A stretch of 64,000 nt of DNA from JAIQET01 sp035542575 (GCA_035542575.1 DATKLE010000037.1:48026-112025), one strand, 5' to 3'. Numbered from the stretch's first letter, positions 8,363 through 17,392 are shown. Notes: generated by a model from the sequence alone, not told the origin. Numbers and translations are program-made.

Positions 8363-8866
8363 CTAGGTCAGTGCCCGCAGCCGCTGAATCTGCTTGAGAT
8401 GATGCCGGCCATGCACCCAGTGAAACTTGCGCCATTGCTGTGCGGTCAGGGGACCGAGGATGGGATGATCGACAACTCGCGTACTCTTGCCGTAACGCGC
8501 TTCACACTTGGCGATGACTTGGTCCATGGCCGCGATCTGAGGGCCGATGTCGGCCATGACCCGTTCCGTGGGGGTGCCCTTGGGCCGCGACACCTTCGGC
8601 GCCTCCCGGCCAGAGGGGAAATACCCTGCTCCGGTGACCACGGCAGTCCGGAAGCGCTGCTTCATCGTCGGTGAGCCGGCCAGCGGCTTTCCCTGGTCCA
8701 GGCAGCGCTCGAATCCCTTTACCGTCCCCGTGTAGGTCAGGTAGAGATGCTCCAGCACCTCCGCGGTGCTCCACTTCCCTTCCGGATGGCGCGTCAACTC
8801 CTCCGGTGTCATGCCTTGGGTCGCGGAGGTAATCGCTTCGTGTAACCGTCGCAGGTACGAATCCAT
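8363..8866 (-). CDS. DinB/YfiT-like (DUF1569-type) four-helix protein
   Basis: 167 residues from the ATG at 8866 (GAGAGGG site upstream). Sequence order matches DinB-superfamily metal-binding bundles: an N-terminal helix, then WSTAEVLEHLYLTY containing the first histidine, and near the C-terminus FHWVHGRHHLKQIQRL with several histidines that would complete the site. Such proteins are often thiol-dependent transferases or damage-inducible proteins; the substrate here is unknown. It is not DNA polymerase IV (that dinB is near 31-32 kb). Convergent with the coiled-coil gene, divergent from the lipoprotein gene. Confidence 0.75.
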   Translation of the reverse strand: MDSYLRRLHEAITSATQGMTPEELTRHPEGKWSTAEVLEHLYLTYTGTVKGFERCLDQGKPLAGSPTMKQRFRTAVVTGAGYFPSGREAPKVSRPKGTPTERVMADIGPQIAAMDQVIAKCEARYGKSTRVVDHPILGPLTAQQWRKFHWVHGRHHLKQIQRLRALT

Positions 8867-8946
8867 ACTCAGCCCTCTCGCTCCATCTAGTAGAATGAGC
8901 CGCAGTATCTCCGGTTGCAAAATTTCATACGCATTGGAAGGTGGCC

Positions 8947-9561
8947 ATGAGAAAGCTGCTGATGGCGTTGCTGGCGCTCGTCCTGATGGTTGGTTGCACG
9001 TCCGAACCCACCAAGCCGGCGGAGAAACCTCAGCCTAAGCCTCCAGAGTATGTGACCGGGCGGACCGCCTTCCAGAAGCTCTATGTGGCGGCCCGCGGCT
9101 GGCAGCGCGATGCGCAGCCCTATCGCCTGGAATCGCAGATCACATCGGACTGCAAGGGCAAGGAGGGCAAGTCCGCCATCTGGCGCGCCTCGTTCGCTTC
9201 TCCCGCGCAGCGCAGTGCGAAACCGTATGTGTGGTCGGGGACCGATGTCGCGGACGCACCCTCCCGCGGGGTCAATCCCGGCGTCGAAGACACCTACAGT
9301 CCCACGAACTCTTCCACCCAGGTCTTCGACATAGCGTTCTTGAAAGTGGACTCCGACAAGGCGTTCGAAGTGGCCCAAGCGCACGGCGGGGACAAACTGC
9401 TGCAGACAAACCCGGACACCCCCGTCCTTTACCTGCTCGACTGGAGCAGCGCGACCAATGAACTCATCTGGCACGTGATTTACGGCACCAGCCGTGATGA
9501 GGCAAAGCTGAGAGTGGCCGTAAATGCCAGCAGCGGGGACTTTTTGCGGGTGGAGAAGTAG
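8947..9561 (+). CDS. Hypothetical lipoprotein
   Basis: 204 residues. The ATG at 8947 has GGAAGG five bases upstream. The lipoprotein signal peptide ends in the lipobox MVGC (about Cys17). A Pro/Lys-rich linker follows, then one globular region. The C-terminal segment (ELIWHVIYGTSRDEAKLRV) with its final beta strands is vaguely PepSY-like, but I would not assign the family. Probably exported and membrane-anchored. Convergent with the TPR gene, stops 23 bp apart, with the palindrome AAGAGGCCTCTT between. Confidence 0.6.
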   Translation: MRKLLMALLALVLMVGCTSEPTKPAEKPQPKPPEYVTGRTAFQKLYVAARGWQRDAQPYRLESQITSDCKGKEGKSAIWRASFASPAQRSAKPYVWSGTDVADAPSRGVNPGVEDTYSPTNSSTQVFDIAFLKVDSDKAFEVAQAHGGDKLLQTNPDTPVLYLLDWSSATNELIWHVIYGTSRDEAKLRVAVNASSGDFLRVEK

Positions 9562-9584
9562 CACCGGCCGGCGCAAGAGGCCTC

Positions 9585-10163
9585 TTACTGCTTAGGCTTG
9601 GCCTGCGCTTGACTCTTTTCTTCCGGGGCCTTCAACTCGGCGAGCGCTTTCTTGGCCTCTTTGGAAAACGGTCCGTCGGGCAGAATCTTCAGATAGGCCT
9701 CGTAGTGCACCCGAGCTTCCTCGGGCTGGTCCATTTTTTCCAGGCATTGGGCCATGCGGAAGTTGGCCACGGCGTCGTTGTTCTTCCAGTACAGCGCCTC
9801 GCGATAGCGGTCGAGCGCTGCCCGGTAGTTTTTCCGCCTGAAGTAGAAGTCCCCGACTTCCACGTCCTTGGCCGCCTTGTGCGGATTCCAGGGGTGAAAC
9901 TCCTGCACATCCCCGGAGGCGTCGGACTCGGTAACGTCAGCGTTGCCGCTGAAGGGATGATTTTTGGCGTCGTCCTTGGGCGGGCTGAGATCAATCCGGG
10001 TATCGCGGCTGGAACTCTCCCCCGCCTCCTTCTCCCGATCCGAGCGTGGCGGAGGCTGATTAGCCCCGGGACTCTGGTCGGAGTGGGGCACGGTCTCCAC
10101 CTGGGCGACCACCCATCCTCCGAGACATAACGAGACAACCAGCACAGCAACCCAACGAGACAT
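9585..10163 (-). CDS. Secreted TPR-repeat protein
   Basis: 192 residues with an N-terminal signal peptide (VAVLVVSLCLGGWVVAQ). After a polar Ser/Pro/Asp-rich linker, residues about 98-170 contain at least two TPR-like helical pairs (VEVGDFYFRRKNYRAALDRY; AVANFRMAQCLEKMDQPEEA). The C-terminus is Lys/Glu rich. TPR proteins of this size usually scaffold protein contacts; it may act in envelope assembly, by analogy with BamD-type proteins, but no partner is evident. Confidence 0.75.
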   Translation of the reverse strand: MSRWVAVLVVSLCLGGWVVAQVETVPHSDQSPGANQPPPRSDREKEAGESSSRDTRIDLSPPKDDAKNHPFSGNADVTESDASGDVQEFHPWNPHKAAKDVEVGDFYFRRKNYRAALDRYREALYWKNNDAVANFRMAQCLEKMDQPEEARVHYEAYLKILPDGPFSKEAKKALAELKAPEEKSQAQAKPKQ

Positions 10164-10387
10164 GCTGCTATTTTAGCGCGGAAGGATGGAGAACAACTGC
10201 CGATTCCCAACTGTCAATGAGCAAGGGAGTCGGAAATCAGCCAGCCAGGATTGCTTTTGCCTTCCAGCCCCGTCTATTCCCCCAGCAGACGCAGGACTCC
10301 AGGATTCCTACCATTCAGGAAGCGGGCCCTGTCGCTTGCTCTTCTGCCTCGGCTCCGGGAGCCATGTCCCGGGGTCGGGCAGAGGAC
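10164..10387. other. Intergenic region without recognised gene
   Basis: Frames here carry no start with a ribosome site and no family motif. I see no repeat or RNA gene. It separates the TPR gene's promoter side from the terminator of the OmpA gene. Confidence 0.4.
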
Positions 10388-10424
10388 AAAAAAAATCAGG
10401 CCGTTCCATGGGGGTGGAACGGCC
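10388..10424 (-). terminator. Rho-independent terminator of the OmpA/Pal-like gene
   Basis: Read on the minus strand: a 10-bp stem GGCCGTTCCA/TGGAACGGCC (about 10399-10424) followed by GATTTTTTTTGTCC. It lies about 40 bases beyond the stop codon at 10466. Confidence 0.85.
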
Positions 10425-10465
10425 CGTGTTGGCGAAGTCCTCCGGGGAGGAGGGAAAAACCAAAT

Positions 10466-11200
10466 CTACATGCTCGGCGGCGCCGGCTGATTCGCAGCCG
10501 TCGGCTGCGATGGAGTCTCACCGGTGGTGTTGGTCATCAGGCGCACATCCACGCGGCGGTTCTTGGCGCGCCCGGCTGAGGTCTTATTCGACTCCACCGG
10601 CTTGTCCTTGCCCAGCCCGATCAAATAAATCTTGTGGGCGGGAATATTGTGCTGCGAAGCCAGATACTGGATCACAGAATCAGCGCGGCGCTCGCTCAGG
10701 CCGTAGTTGTAGTCCTGGCTGCCCACCGAATCCGTGCCACCTTCGACGGTAATGATGTAACCCTTCGTGTTAGGCACGGCGGTGGCGAGCTCGTCCAGAG
10801 CTTCCTTGGCCTGCTTGGTAAGGTTGTCCTTGTCGAAGCCGAAGTGCACCGAAGCTTCGGTGACCACGCGGTAATTGTCAAGATTGGCTACGGTGTTCTG
10901 CAGCGAATCCACGCGGTGCACCGCATTGTCGGCCAAGGTCTGGGCCTGAGCGGCTTGCTGGCTGGCGGCCTGTGCCTTCTGATCCACCTCCGCGGCCTTT
11001 GTCTGCACCTGCTGAATTCCGGCCTGCGCCCGGGCATCCACGTCCTTGATGGCATTGGTGTTCTTGGCGGTCAGGTCGTCCAACTCGTTGGTCTTGTTGA
11101 TAAGCGGCGCGGTTTCCTGTTTCACATAGTTCTTGCTGGCGCAGCCTACTGTGACAACCAGGCACGCCGCCAACAGAACTGCTAAACCCATGCGATTCAT
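10466..11200 (-). CDS. OmpA-family peptidoglycan-associated lipoprotein (Pal-like)
   Basis: 244 residues. The lipoprotein signal ends at VGC-AS (Cys20). Residues about 30-105 form an Ala/Gln-rich coiled coil, a trimeric stalk like that of Lpp or LppA-type proteins. Residues about 110-225 are an OmpA C-terminal domain (VHFGFDKDNLTKQAKEALDE; later GLSERRADSVIQYL and NRRVDVRL), which binds peptidoglycan diaminopimelate. It tethers the outer membrane to the wall. The coiled-coil insertion makes it longer than classic Pal, and no tol genes are adjacent, so I do not call it pal. A strong terminator follows. Confidence 0.85.
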   Translation of the reverse strand: MNRMGLAVLLAACLVVTVGCASKNYVKQETAPLINKTNELDDLTAKNTNAIKDVDARAQAGIQQVQTKAAEVDQKAQAASQQAAQAQTLADNAVHRVDSLQNTVANLDNYRVVTEASVHFGFDKDNLTKQAKEALDELATAVPNTKGYIITVEGGTDSVGSQDYNYGLSERRADSVIQYLASQHNIPAHKIYLIGLGKDKPVESNKTSAGRAKNRRVDVRLMTNTTGETPSQPTAANQPAPPSM

Positions 11201-11635
11201 CTTTAGAGGGCTCCTTCCTCTCTCATTTCAGCGATCTTGGGGTACCGAATGGTTTAAGTTCCGGGGGAGGCGTTTTCGCGTCCCGCCATGTACTTCAGCA
11301 CGAGGGGTGCCAATCGTACCTTCGTGCTGCCGTGTGCCAAGTGATTGGATAGCAATAGTTTATACCAGGCTGGCAGAGGAGTGCAGGATGCAGCCGCGAA
11401 AAGTGGAATATGGGGGTGGGGAAAATTTATATGGTGAAGGGCCCGGCATAAACCGCATTCTGCCCGACTCAAGCCTGGGCCCTGCCAATGTTGGAGAGGC
11501 CACCACCCCGGCTTTTGAGCTTTCCTTGCGGAGCCAGGAGTTGGGGTCGTCCTGAATTGTGAGGCTGTAGCGCGGTCCACTTCGCCGGGGTCCGAAGTCT
11601 CATCGGCCTTCGAATAAAATAGAACCACTCCTCTG
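11201..11635. other. Divergent intergenic region with one long hairpin
   Basis: Holds the promoters of the OmpA-like gene (minus) and uvrC (plus). A stable inverted repeat with arms CAGCACGA and TCGTGCTG lies at 11296-11329, in the upstream region of the OmpA-like gene. AGGGCCC and GGGCCCT (about 11439-11485) form a second, looser palindrome. A short frame at 11388-11555 has a ribosome site but no recognisable family. Confidence 0.4.
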
Positions 11636-13468
11636 ATGGACCTCTTGCAGAAAATCCGCACCCTCCCCACCGACCCCGGCGTGTACCTCTACAAGAACGC
11701 CGAGGGCGAGATCATCTACGTCGGCAAGGCCAAGAACCTGCGCAGCCGCGTCTCCTCCTACTTTCGCGAAGGCCGCTGGGAAGACGCCAAGACCGATACC
11801 CTGGTGCGCGAGGCGGTGGACGTTGACTACATCGTCGTAGCCAACAACAAGGAAGCGCTGGCGCTGGAGAACCATCTCATCAAGCAGAAGCAGCCGCGCT
11901 TCAACATTCTGCTGCGGGACGACAAAACCTATCCCTACGTGAAGCTGACCCTGGGCGAGCGCTTTCCACGGGTGTACGTAACACGCCGCTTGCGCAAGGA
12001 CGGCAGCGCCTATTACGGCCCCTACTTCCCGGCAAATCTGGCCTATCGGATCACAGACCTGATTCATCGTCATTTCCTGGTGCCGTCGTGCAAGGTGGAT
12101 TTGACGCGCTATCACCCCCGACCCTGTCTGCAGTACTACATCAAACGCTGCCTGGGACCGTGCGTGGAATCGCTGACCACCCCGGAGATCTACCAGGAGG
12201 CGGTACGCGACGTGAAATTGTTCCTGGAAGGGCGGCCGACCGACTTGTCCCGCTCGCTGCGCGAGCGCATGGCCGCTGCGGCGGAAGCCGAAGAATACGA
12301 GCGCGCGGCGCGATATCGAGATCTGATTTCGACCGTGGAGCAGTTGCAGGAGAAGCAACGCATCGCCGCCGTCGAAGGCGACGACGCCGATGTGTTTGGC
12401 TATCACTACGAAAACGACATGCTGGCGGTGAATCTGTTTCACATGCGCAGCGGGCGAGTGTTGGACCGGCGGGAGTTTTTCTGGGAGGACCTGCCGTTTG
12501 GCATCGAGGAGGGCGGCTTCAGCCCGGGCGAGTTCTTCTCCACGCTGCTAAAGCAGATCTACATCGGGCAGCCGTACGTTCCGCGCAATATCTATGTTCC
12601 GGTGGAGTTTGAAGACCGGGCGGACCTGGAGGAGGTCTTGTCCGAGCAACTGGCGGACAAGACTGCCCGTCCCACACGAGTGCACATCACCGTCCCGCAG
12701 CGCGGCGACAAGCGGTCGCTCATTGACCTGGCGGGGAACAACGCCAAACAGTCTTACGACCAGCGCTTCCGGGTGATGAAGCCGAATACCAAGGCCACGC
12801 AGGAGGCGTTGCAGGACGCGCTCGGCGTGGCCGAGCTGCCTCGCCGTATCGAGTGCTTCGACATCTCGCACATTCAGGGCGCGGAGACCGTTGCTTCGAT
12901 GGTCGTCTGGGAAGATGGCCGGATGAAGAAGTCGGATTACCGCAAATTCATCATCCGCAGTGTGGACGGCGTGGACGATTTCGCCTCCATGCGCGAAGTT
13001 GTGACCCGCCGCTACAAGCGTGTGCAGGAGGAGAAGAAGAAGCTGCCCAGCCTGGTGCTGATTGACGGCGGCCTGGGCCAGCTGCGCGCTGCGGCGCAAG
13101 CCCTGGAGTCGCTGGAAATCATCAACCAGCCGCTGGCGGCCATTGCCAAGCGGGAGGAGATCATCTACGTCTACGGGCAGGAGAACGAGCCGGTCGTCCT
13201 CGATCACCATTCTCCGGTGCTGCACCTGGTGCAGTTGATTCGCGACGAAGCCCACCGCTTCGCCGTGACCTTCCACCGCAAGCGCCGCCAGATGCGCGAC
13301 CGGTCAACCGAGTTGCTCTCGATTCCCGGGGTTGGCGAGCGGACCACCCGCCGCCTGCTGGAACACTTCGGCAGCGTGCAGGCAGTGAGGCAGGCGGATG
13401 TTGGGGCGCTGTCGGCGGTGGTGACTCGCAGTCAGGCGGAAGCGATTTTGGGGCATTTCCGGAAGTAG
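11636..13468 (+). CDS. uvrC: Excinuclease ABC subunit C
   Basis: 610 residues, full length. UvrC makes both incisions around bulky DNA lesions in the UvrABC complex. Domains in order: a GIY-YIG nuclease (about 13-90; GVYLYKNAEGEIIYVGKAKNL) for the 3' cut, a UVR motif for UvrB binding (about 205-240), the RNase H-like nuclease for the 5' cut (DISHIQGAETVASMVVWEDG, later LVLIDGGLGQL), and a C-terminal helix-hairpin-helix pair (LLSIPGVGERTTRRLLEHFG). Not in an operon with uvrA or uvrB here. The start ATG is weakly supported by a ribosome site. Confidence 0.98.
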   Translation: MDLLQKIRTLPTDPGVYLYKNAEGEIIYVGKAKNLRSRVSSYFREGRWEDAKTDTLVREAVDVDYIVVANNKEALALENHLIKQKQPRFNILLRDDKTYPYVKLTLGERFPRVYVTRRLRKDGSAYYGPYFPANLAYRITDLIHRHFLVPSCKVDLTRYHPRPCLQYYIKRCLGPCVESLTTPEIYQEAVRDVKLFLEGRPTDLSRSLRERMAAAAEAEEYERAARYRDLISTVEQLQEKQRIAAVEGDDADVFGYHYENDMLAVNLFHMRSGRVLDRREFFWEDLPFGIEEGGFSPGEFFSTLLKQIYIGQPYVPRNIYVPVEFEDRADLEEVLSEQLADKTARPTRVHITVPQRGDKRSLIDLAGNNAKQSYDQRFRVMKPNTKATQEALQDALGVAELPRRIECFDISHIQGAETVASMVVWEDGRMKKSDYRKFIIRSVDGVDDFASMREVVTRRYKRVQEEKKKLPSLVLIDGGLGQLRAAAQALESLEIINQPLAAIAKREEIIYVYGQENEPVVLDHHSPVLHLVQLIRDEAHRFAVTFHRKRRQMRDRSTELLSIPGVGERTTRRLLEHFGSVQAVRQADVGALSAVVTRSQAEAILGHFRK

Positions 13469-13717
13469 TGGCGGGTAGCTGAGCATCGCTCCCACAAGGG
13501 CGCAGAACAACCCGCTCCTACCAGATACCTTACCAGCATCACAAATTGACCGGGACCTCAATTGCTGCCAACAGGCGATAGCTCTCAAAACCCCGGTCAC
13601 TGGGTCAGTGAGTGATATAGCGATGTTACGCCAACTAGCTAGACGGTCCGTCCCTGACCGCGAATTCCAGGCCAGTGGGAACTATTGTGTTCCGCAAACC
13701 AACGATCAGCCGTCGTT

Positions 13718-14593
13718 TCACTGTTTCCAGAGATACTTTCTCGCATACGACACTTTGAATTTCTCCTTCGGAGTCCGGTTCACCTTAACCTCGTGGACTG
13801 CGCTGCTCGAGGCATTCGGCGGCACGTATCTGAGGTAATACATGCCGTCTATCATTTCCTTGATACTCGCGAAGACCTTTGGCGCGTCCTCCCTACCGAC
13901 CTGACTGAAAGATCTGCCGCCGGTCACCTCGGCCAAGTTCTGCATGATCTTCACACCCCTGTATGACATGCCGGAAAGTTCGGTATCGATAGTAAAAATC
14001 ACTGCCCCGGCTCTCAGCGCATCCAAAGCCGCCTCATCGCGCGTGGTATGGCTCAAGTTGTCCTCCCCATCGCTGATCAGCACCAATATGCGACGCGCCG
14101 GTTTCTGCCAGTCGCGTAGTCCCATGCGCTCCTTGCAGGCCATGGCCAGAGCATCGTAAAGAGCAGTGCCGCCGCCGATGCCCACCGGGATAGTGGCACT
14201 TTGCAACTGTTCCCTCTTGAACCATCCGGTCGCATGTGGAGCGGCGTCAAACTTGAGGAAGAATACTCGATCCTCCGGGCCGCGAATGCTCTCATCCACA
14301 AACCGCTTCGCCGTGTTCAGAATCTCGACGAGGTCCGCCGAGCGCTGTGAGCTGCTCGCATCGATCAACACGCCCAATTCCACCGGAAAGTCAACTCCCC
14401 GCACAAGACTGGCACCGGTGACCAGCGTTTTCTGGTCCGTGATCGCTAGCGATTCCACGGTCACAGGGGTTGGCCGGTGATGCGAATCGGTCACGATCAG
14501 GGGAATGGCCACCCTCGGTGCGGACGATTCTTGTGCCACCCCAAACAATCCCACGAACGCAAGTAACACAGCCGTGCAGACCTGCTTCATCAT
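13718..14593 (-). CDS. VWFA-domain secreted protein (acidobacterial VWFA-related family)
   Basis: 291 residues from ATG at 14593 or the adjacent ATG at 14590; GGAGGT lies just upstream. A signal peptide is followed by a short beta domain and then a von Willebrand A domain. The MIDAS is complete: DASSS (D78, S80, S82), GGGTALYDAL (Thr) and ISDGEDN (Asp), so it should bind a divalent ion and a protein ligand. The family is abundant in Acidobacteriota and its role is unknown; export suggests envelope or adhesive function. Confidence 0.85.
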   Translation of the reverse strand: MMKQVCTAVLLAFVGLFGVAQESSAPRVAIPLIVTDSHHRPTPVTVESLAITDQKTLVTGASLVRGVDFPVELGVLIDASSSQRSADLVEILNTAKRFVDESIRGPEDRVFFLKFDAAPHATGWFKREQLQSATIPVGIGGGTALYDALAMACKERMGLRDWQKPARRILVLISDGEDNLSHTTRDEAALDALRAGAVIFTIDTELSGMSYRGVKIMQNLAEVTGGRSFSQVGREDAPKVFASIKEMIDGMYYLRYVPPNASSSAVHEVKVNRTPKEKFKVSYARKYLWKQ

Positions 14594-14783
14594 CAGTACC
14601 TCCGACCGATTGAAGAGCCACTCGTCAGATTGACTCTTGCGCAATCAACCAAGTTCGGCGTCACTGGAAGGCTCCGTTCTGAACGGGAGCGTATCACGGG
14701 TGCTCCGGCGTCTCCCCAATTTAGGCTCGGAGCCCTCGTTCATATTAAGAACCGAAACCCCGGCGCCAACCACCAGCCCCCAG

Positions 14784-15245
14784 CTACTGCTTCATCGGAG
14801 ACGCGTTCCCCATGTCCATCACCACCTTCCAGCTGCCATCCTTCTGCTTCTTCCAGATGGTGGCGTACTTGCCGTAGCTGACCGTGGTTTTGCCGTGTTT
14901 GTCTTTGGAGCGGAATTCGTAGGTGCCGTAGGTGTAGCCCAGGTCGCCCGAAGCGGACATGTCGGCGTGCACCGGCTTCCAGATCAGGCTGTTGTCTTTC
15001 TGATCGAGGAATCCCATGGTCTTGGCGATGGCCTCTTTGCCCTCTAGCATGTTCTCTCCATTGGGCAGTTCGACCGCATCGTCGGCGTAGTAGGACATGT
15101 ATCCTTGCGATCCCTTCTCGGCGGCGGCCTTCATGAATTCGGCTTCGAGTTGAACGAGTTGATCGGAGCCGGGTTTGGCCTTCCCGGCAAAACCAGCCGC
15201 GGCAAGAGTGAGCGCGAGCGCGAGGGTGAGTAGTGTGAGTCTCAT
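14784..15245 (-). CDS. Secreted SnoaL/DUF4440-like protein
   Basis: 153 residues with a signal peptide (LTLLTLALALTLAAAGFAG). The mature part follows the NTF2-like layout: a first helix (QLVQLEAEFMKAAAEKGSQG), the YYADDAVELPNGE segment, then strands ending in KDGSWKVVMDMGN. These domains bind small ligands or catalyse ketosteroid-isomerase-like reactions, and their functions are mostly unassigned. The ATG at 15245 was chosen because the nine upstream residues lack signal-peptide character. Confidence 0.75.
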   Translation of the reverse strand: MRLTLLTLALALTLAAAGFAGKAKPGSDQLVQLEAEFMKAAAEKGSQGYMSYYADDAVELPNGENMLEGKEAIAKTMGFLDQKDNSLIWKPVHADMSASGDLGYTYGTYEFRSKDKHGKTTVSYGKYATIWKKQKDGSWKVVMDMGNASPMKQ

Positions 15246-15290
15246 CGGGCATCCTTGTCTTGAAACGCGCAATTTTACTCGCTCCGGGAG

Positions 15291-15410
15291 GAAAAGGCTT
15301 TAACCGCAAAGTGCGCAAAGAAACGCCACGAAGGTCGCAAAGGGGGCAGGTCGAGGTACTTTGCGTTCTTTGCGGCCTTCCTTCGCGTCCTTTGCGGTTC
15401 AAGCTTTTGA
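15291..15410. repeat. GCAAAG-type intergenic palindrome, copy 2
   Basis: Left arm aaggctttaaccgcaaag and right arm ctttgcggttcaagctttt enclose repeated cgcaaag/ctttgcg words. It sits in the divergent promoter region between the DUF4440-type gene and the TolB-like gene. Confidence 0.8.
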
Positions 15411-15472
15411 CTTCCCCCGCGACAAGCACACTTCGCTTCGGGTATCTTCGTACGGTTCGAGATCGCGCACCC

Positions 15473-16528
15473 ATGATCAACAGATTGCATTTATCTATCC
15501 TGCTGGCAGTTACCGTCAGCGTGCTGACTCACCAGGCCCGCGCCCAGACCGAGCCGGCTTCCTCCCAGCAGGAGAAGCACCTCCGCAACATCCGGCAGCT
15601 CACCTTTGGAGGCCAGAATGCCGAGGCCTATTTCTCCTCCGACGGCAAGAAGCTGATCTTTCAGTCCACCCGCGACGACCTGAAGTGCGACCAGATTTTC
15701 ACCATGAACATCGACGGATCTGATGTGCGCATGGTGTCGACCGGCAAGGGCCGCACGACTTGCAGCTATTTCTATCCCAACAACAAGAAAATTCTGTACT
15801 CTTCCACGCATCTCGGCGATGCCCAATGCCCGCCCAAGCCGGATTACTCCAAGGGATACGTCTGGGGCGTGTACTCGACCTACGACATCTTCACCGCCAA
15901 TCCCGACGGGTCTGACGTGAAGCAACTCACCAACACGCCCGGCTACGACGCCGAAGCGGTCATCTCCGAAGATGGCAAGAAGATCGTCTTCACCTCCCTG
16001 CGCAATGGCGACCTCGACATCTACACCATGAACGCCGACGGCAAGCACGTAAAGCAGCTCACGCACGAGTTGGGATACGACGGCGGGCCGTTCTTCTCCC
16101 CGGACGGCAAGTGGATCGTCTACCGGGCGCACCATCCGCAGCCCGGCCAGGAGACCGATGACTACCTAGAGTTGCTCAAGCGTAACTTGATTCGCCCCAC
16201 CTATCTCGAGTTATGGCTGATGAAAGCCGACGGCAGCCACAAACAGCAAATCACCAATCTCGGGGCAGCCAGCTTTGCGCCGTCTTTCTTCCCGGACGGC
16301 AAGCGAATTATATTTTCTTCCAACGTGGGCTCCACCGGCGGAATGGGGAATTTCGAGCTCTACGCGATCGACCTCGACGGCAAGAACCTGGAGCGCATCA
16401 CCTACAGCGAAGACTTCGACGGCTTCCCCATGTTCAGTCCGGACGGCAAGAAGCTGGTGTGGATTTCCGGACGGAACCGCAAGGTGCCTCACGAAACCAA
16501 CGTGTTCATTGGCGATTGGGTACCGTAA
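15473..16528 (+). CDS. TolB-like secreted beta-propeller protein
   Basis: 351 residues from the ATG at 15473; upstream in-frame sequence is the palindromic repeat and not coding. A signal peptide ends at ARA-Q. At least six PD40/TolB blades are visible, each with the pattern F-SxDGKxI-F-S followed by IYTMNADG or its equivalent (DGKKLIFQSTRDDLKC; DGKKIVFTSLRNGDLDIYTM; DGKWIVYRAHHPQPGQ; DGKRIIFSSNVGSTGG). Periplasmic propellers of this type bind proteins; there is no tol-pal cluster here, so function is open. A second propeller protein lies at 32.5 kb. Confidence 0.8.
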   Translation: MINRLHLSILLAVTVSVLTHQARAQTEPASSQQEKHLRNIRQLTFGGQNAEAYFSSDGKKLIFQSTRDDLKCDQIFTMNIDGSDVRMVSTGKGRTTCSYFYPNNKKILYSSTHLGDAQCPPKPDYSKGYVWGVYSTYDIFTANPDGSDVKQLTNTPGYDAEAVISEDGKKIVFTSLRNGDLDIYTMNADGKHVKQLTHELGYDGGPFFSPDGKWIVYRAHHPQPGQETDDYLELLKRNLIRPTYLELWLMKADGSHKQQITNLGAASFAPSFFPDGKRIIFSSNVGSTGGMGNFELYAIDLDGKNLERITYSEDFDGFPMFSPDGKKLVWISGRNRKVPHETNVFIGDWVP

Positions 16529-16531
16529 GAA

Positions 16532-16630
16532 ATCTTAAACCGCAAAGGACGCGAAGGGTCCGCAAAGGCCGCAAAGAAATTCCCTTTGCGCTCTTTGCGA
16601 TCGCTTTGCGAACTTTGCGGTTTAGAGCTT
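16532..16630. repeat. GCAAAG-type intergenic palindrome, copy 3
   Basis: Near-perfect outer arms cttaaaccgcaaagg and actttgcggtttag with internal cgcaaag and ctttgcg words. A further fragment, cgcgtcctttgcggctaagagctctt, lies at about 16698-16723 and runs into the 3' end of the HEGGH membrane protein gene. Confidence 0.85.
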
Positions 16631-16713
16631 CCTGCGGAGAGCGCCAAGGGCACAGTGTGAAGCAAAAGCCTGACCACTCCGCCCCCCGCGGATGTTCTCC
16701 GCGTCCTTTGCGG

Positions 16714-17253
16714 CTAAGAGCTCTTGCGTCCCCAGCCCAGCCAGGCGACTGTCCCCAGCATCCCGCACCATCCTAGTAGCCGTACGATGGCCGCGATGGT
16801 CGTATCGTATTGGAGCACTCCCAGGCTGGAGAAGATCGTGTGCCAGTCGTGTTCCACGAAGGTGGAGTCTCCGGCCGTGACCAGCGGCAGCGCCATCGCA
16901 CGCGCGTCCGCCATGTAGGTCGCGGTATACAACCAGTTCTCAAAGAAGAAGAACAGGCAAAAGGCAAATGCGGTGGCATGGCGCTGGCTGAAGAAATACG
17001 CCGCCAGCAGCAACGGCACCGACCATTGCAGAATGGTGCCGCCCCAGATGCCGATGGTTTGCCCAAACCACCCGAACAAAAGGTGACCGCCTTCGTGGAC
17101 AATCAAATTGGCAAAATCAATAAACAGGAACGCGCCGTGCATGCTGAAGGCATAAATCAGGAACAGCACGTAGAAGCCTACCCATGCGGCCACTGCCCAG
17201 CGGGGGACGGTTTGCCAGTCTTGGTCCAAAACGGCCTGCAAATAGTCGTGCAT
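16714..17253 (-). CDS. Polytopic membrane protein with HEGGH motif
   Basis: 179 residues, about four to five hydrophobic segments. After the first (WVGFYVLFLIYAFSM) comes FANLIVHEGGHLLFGWFG, an HExxH zinc-site pattern at the border of a membrane segment, as in intramembrane metalloproteases of the M50 type. No NxxPxxxLDGG second motif is present. A later EHDWHTIFSSLG segment contains additional His/Glu/Asp that might act as ligands. I would call it a putative membrane metalloprotein; peptidase activity is speculation. No strong ribosome site at the start. Confidence 0.55.
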   Translation of the reverse strand: MHDYLQAVLDQDWQTVPRWAVAAWVGFYVLFLIYAFSMHGAFLFIDFANLIVHEGGHLLFGWFGQTIGIWGGTILQWSVPLLLAAYFFSQRHATAFAFCLFFFFENWLYTATYMADARAMALPLVTAGDSTFVEHDWHTIFSSLGVLQYDTTIAAIVRLLGWCGMLGTVAWLGWGRKSS

Positions 17254-17392
17254 GCAAGCTGATTGTAGGTTGGGAAGCCCGGGTCACGGCAGGTTACGGC
17301 AGTGCTTCCATCCCTCGTGCAGGCAATACCCGATGTCATGTCGCACACGGCGCCTCGTATAATGACAGTGCCGATCGTCCTCACAGCCCCGT

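Noticed and set aside
8363..8866. Reading the DinB-like protein as DNA polymerase IV
   Set aside because: The name DinB is shared, but this is the small four-helix metal-binding family. The polymerase is at 30946-32193.
11388..11555. Possible 55-residue gene upstream of uvrC with a GAGGA ribosome site
   Set aside because: The translation has no signal peptide, helix pattern or known motif, and lies in a divergent promoter region; kept only as a remark.
13608..13838. 76-codon frame between uvrC and the VWFA gene
   Set aside because: Overlaps the 3' end of the VWFA gene on the other strand and has no ribosome site or motif.
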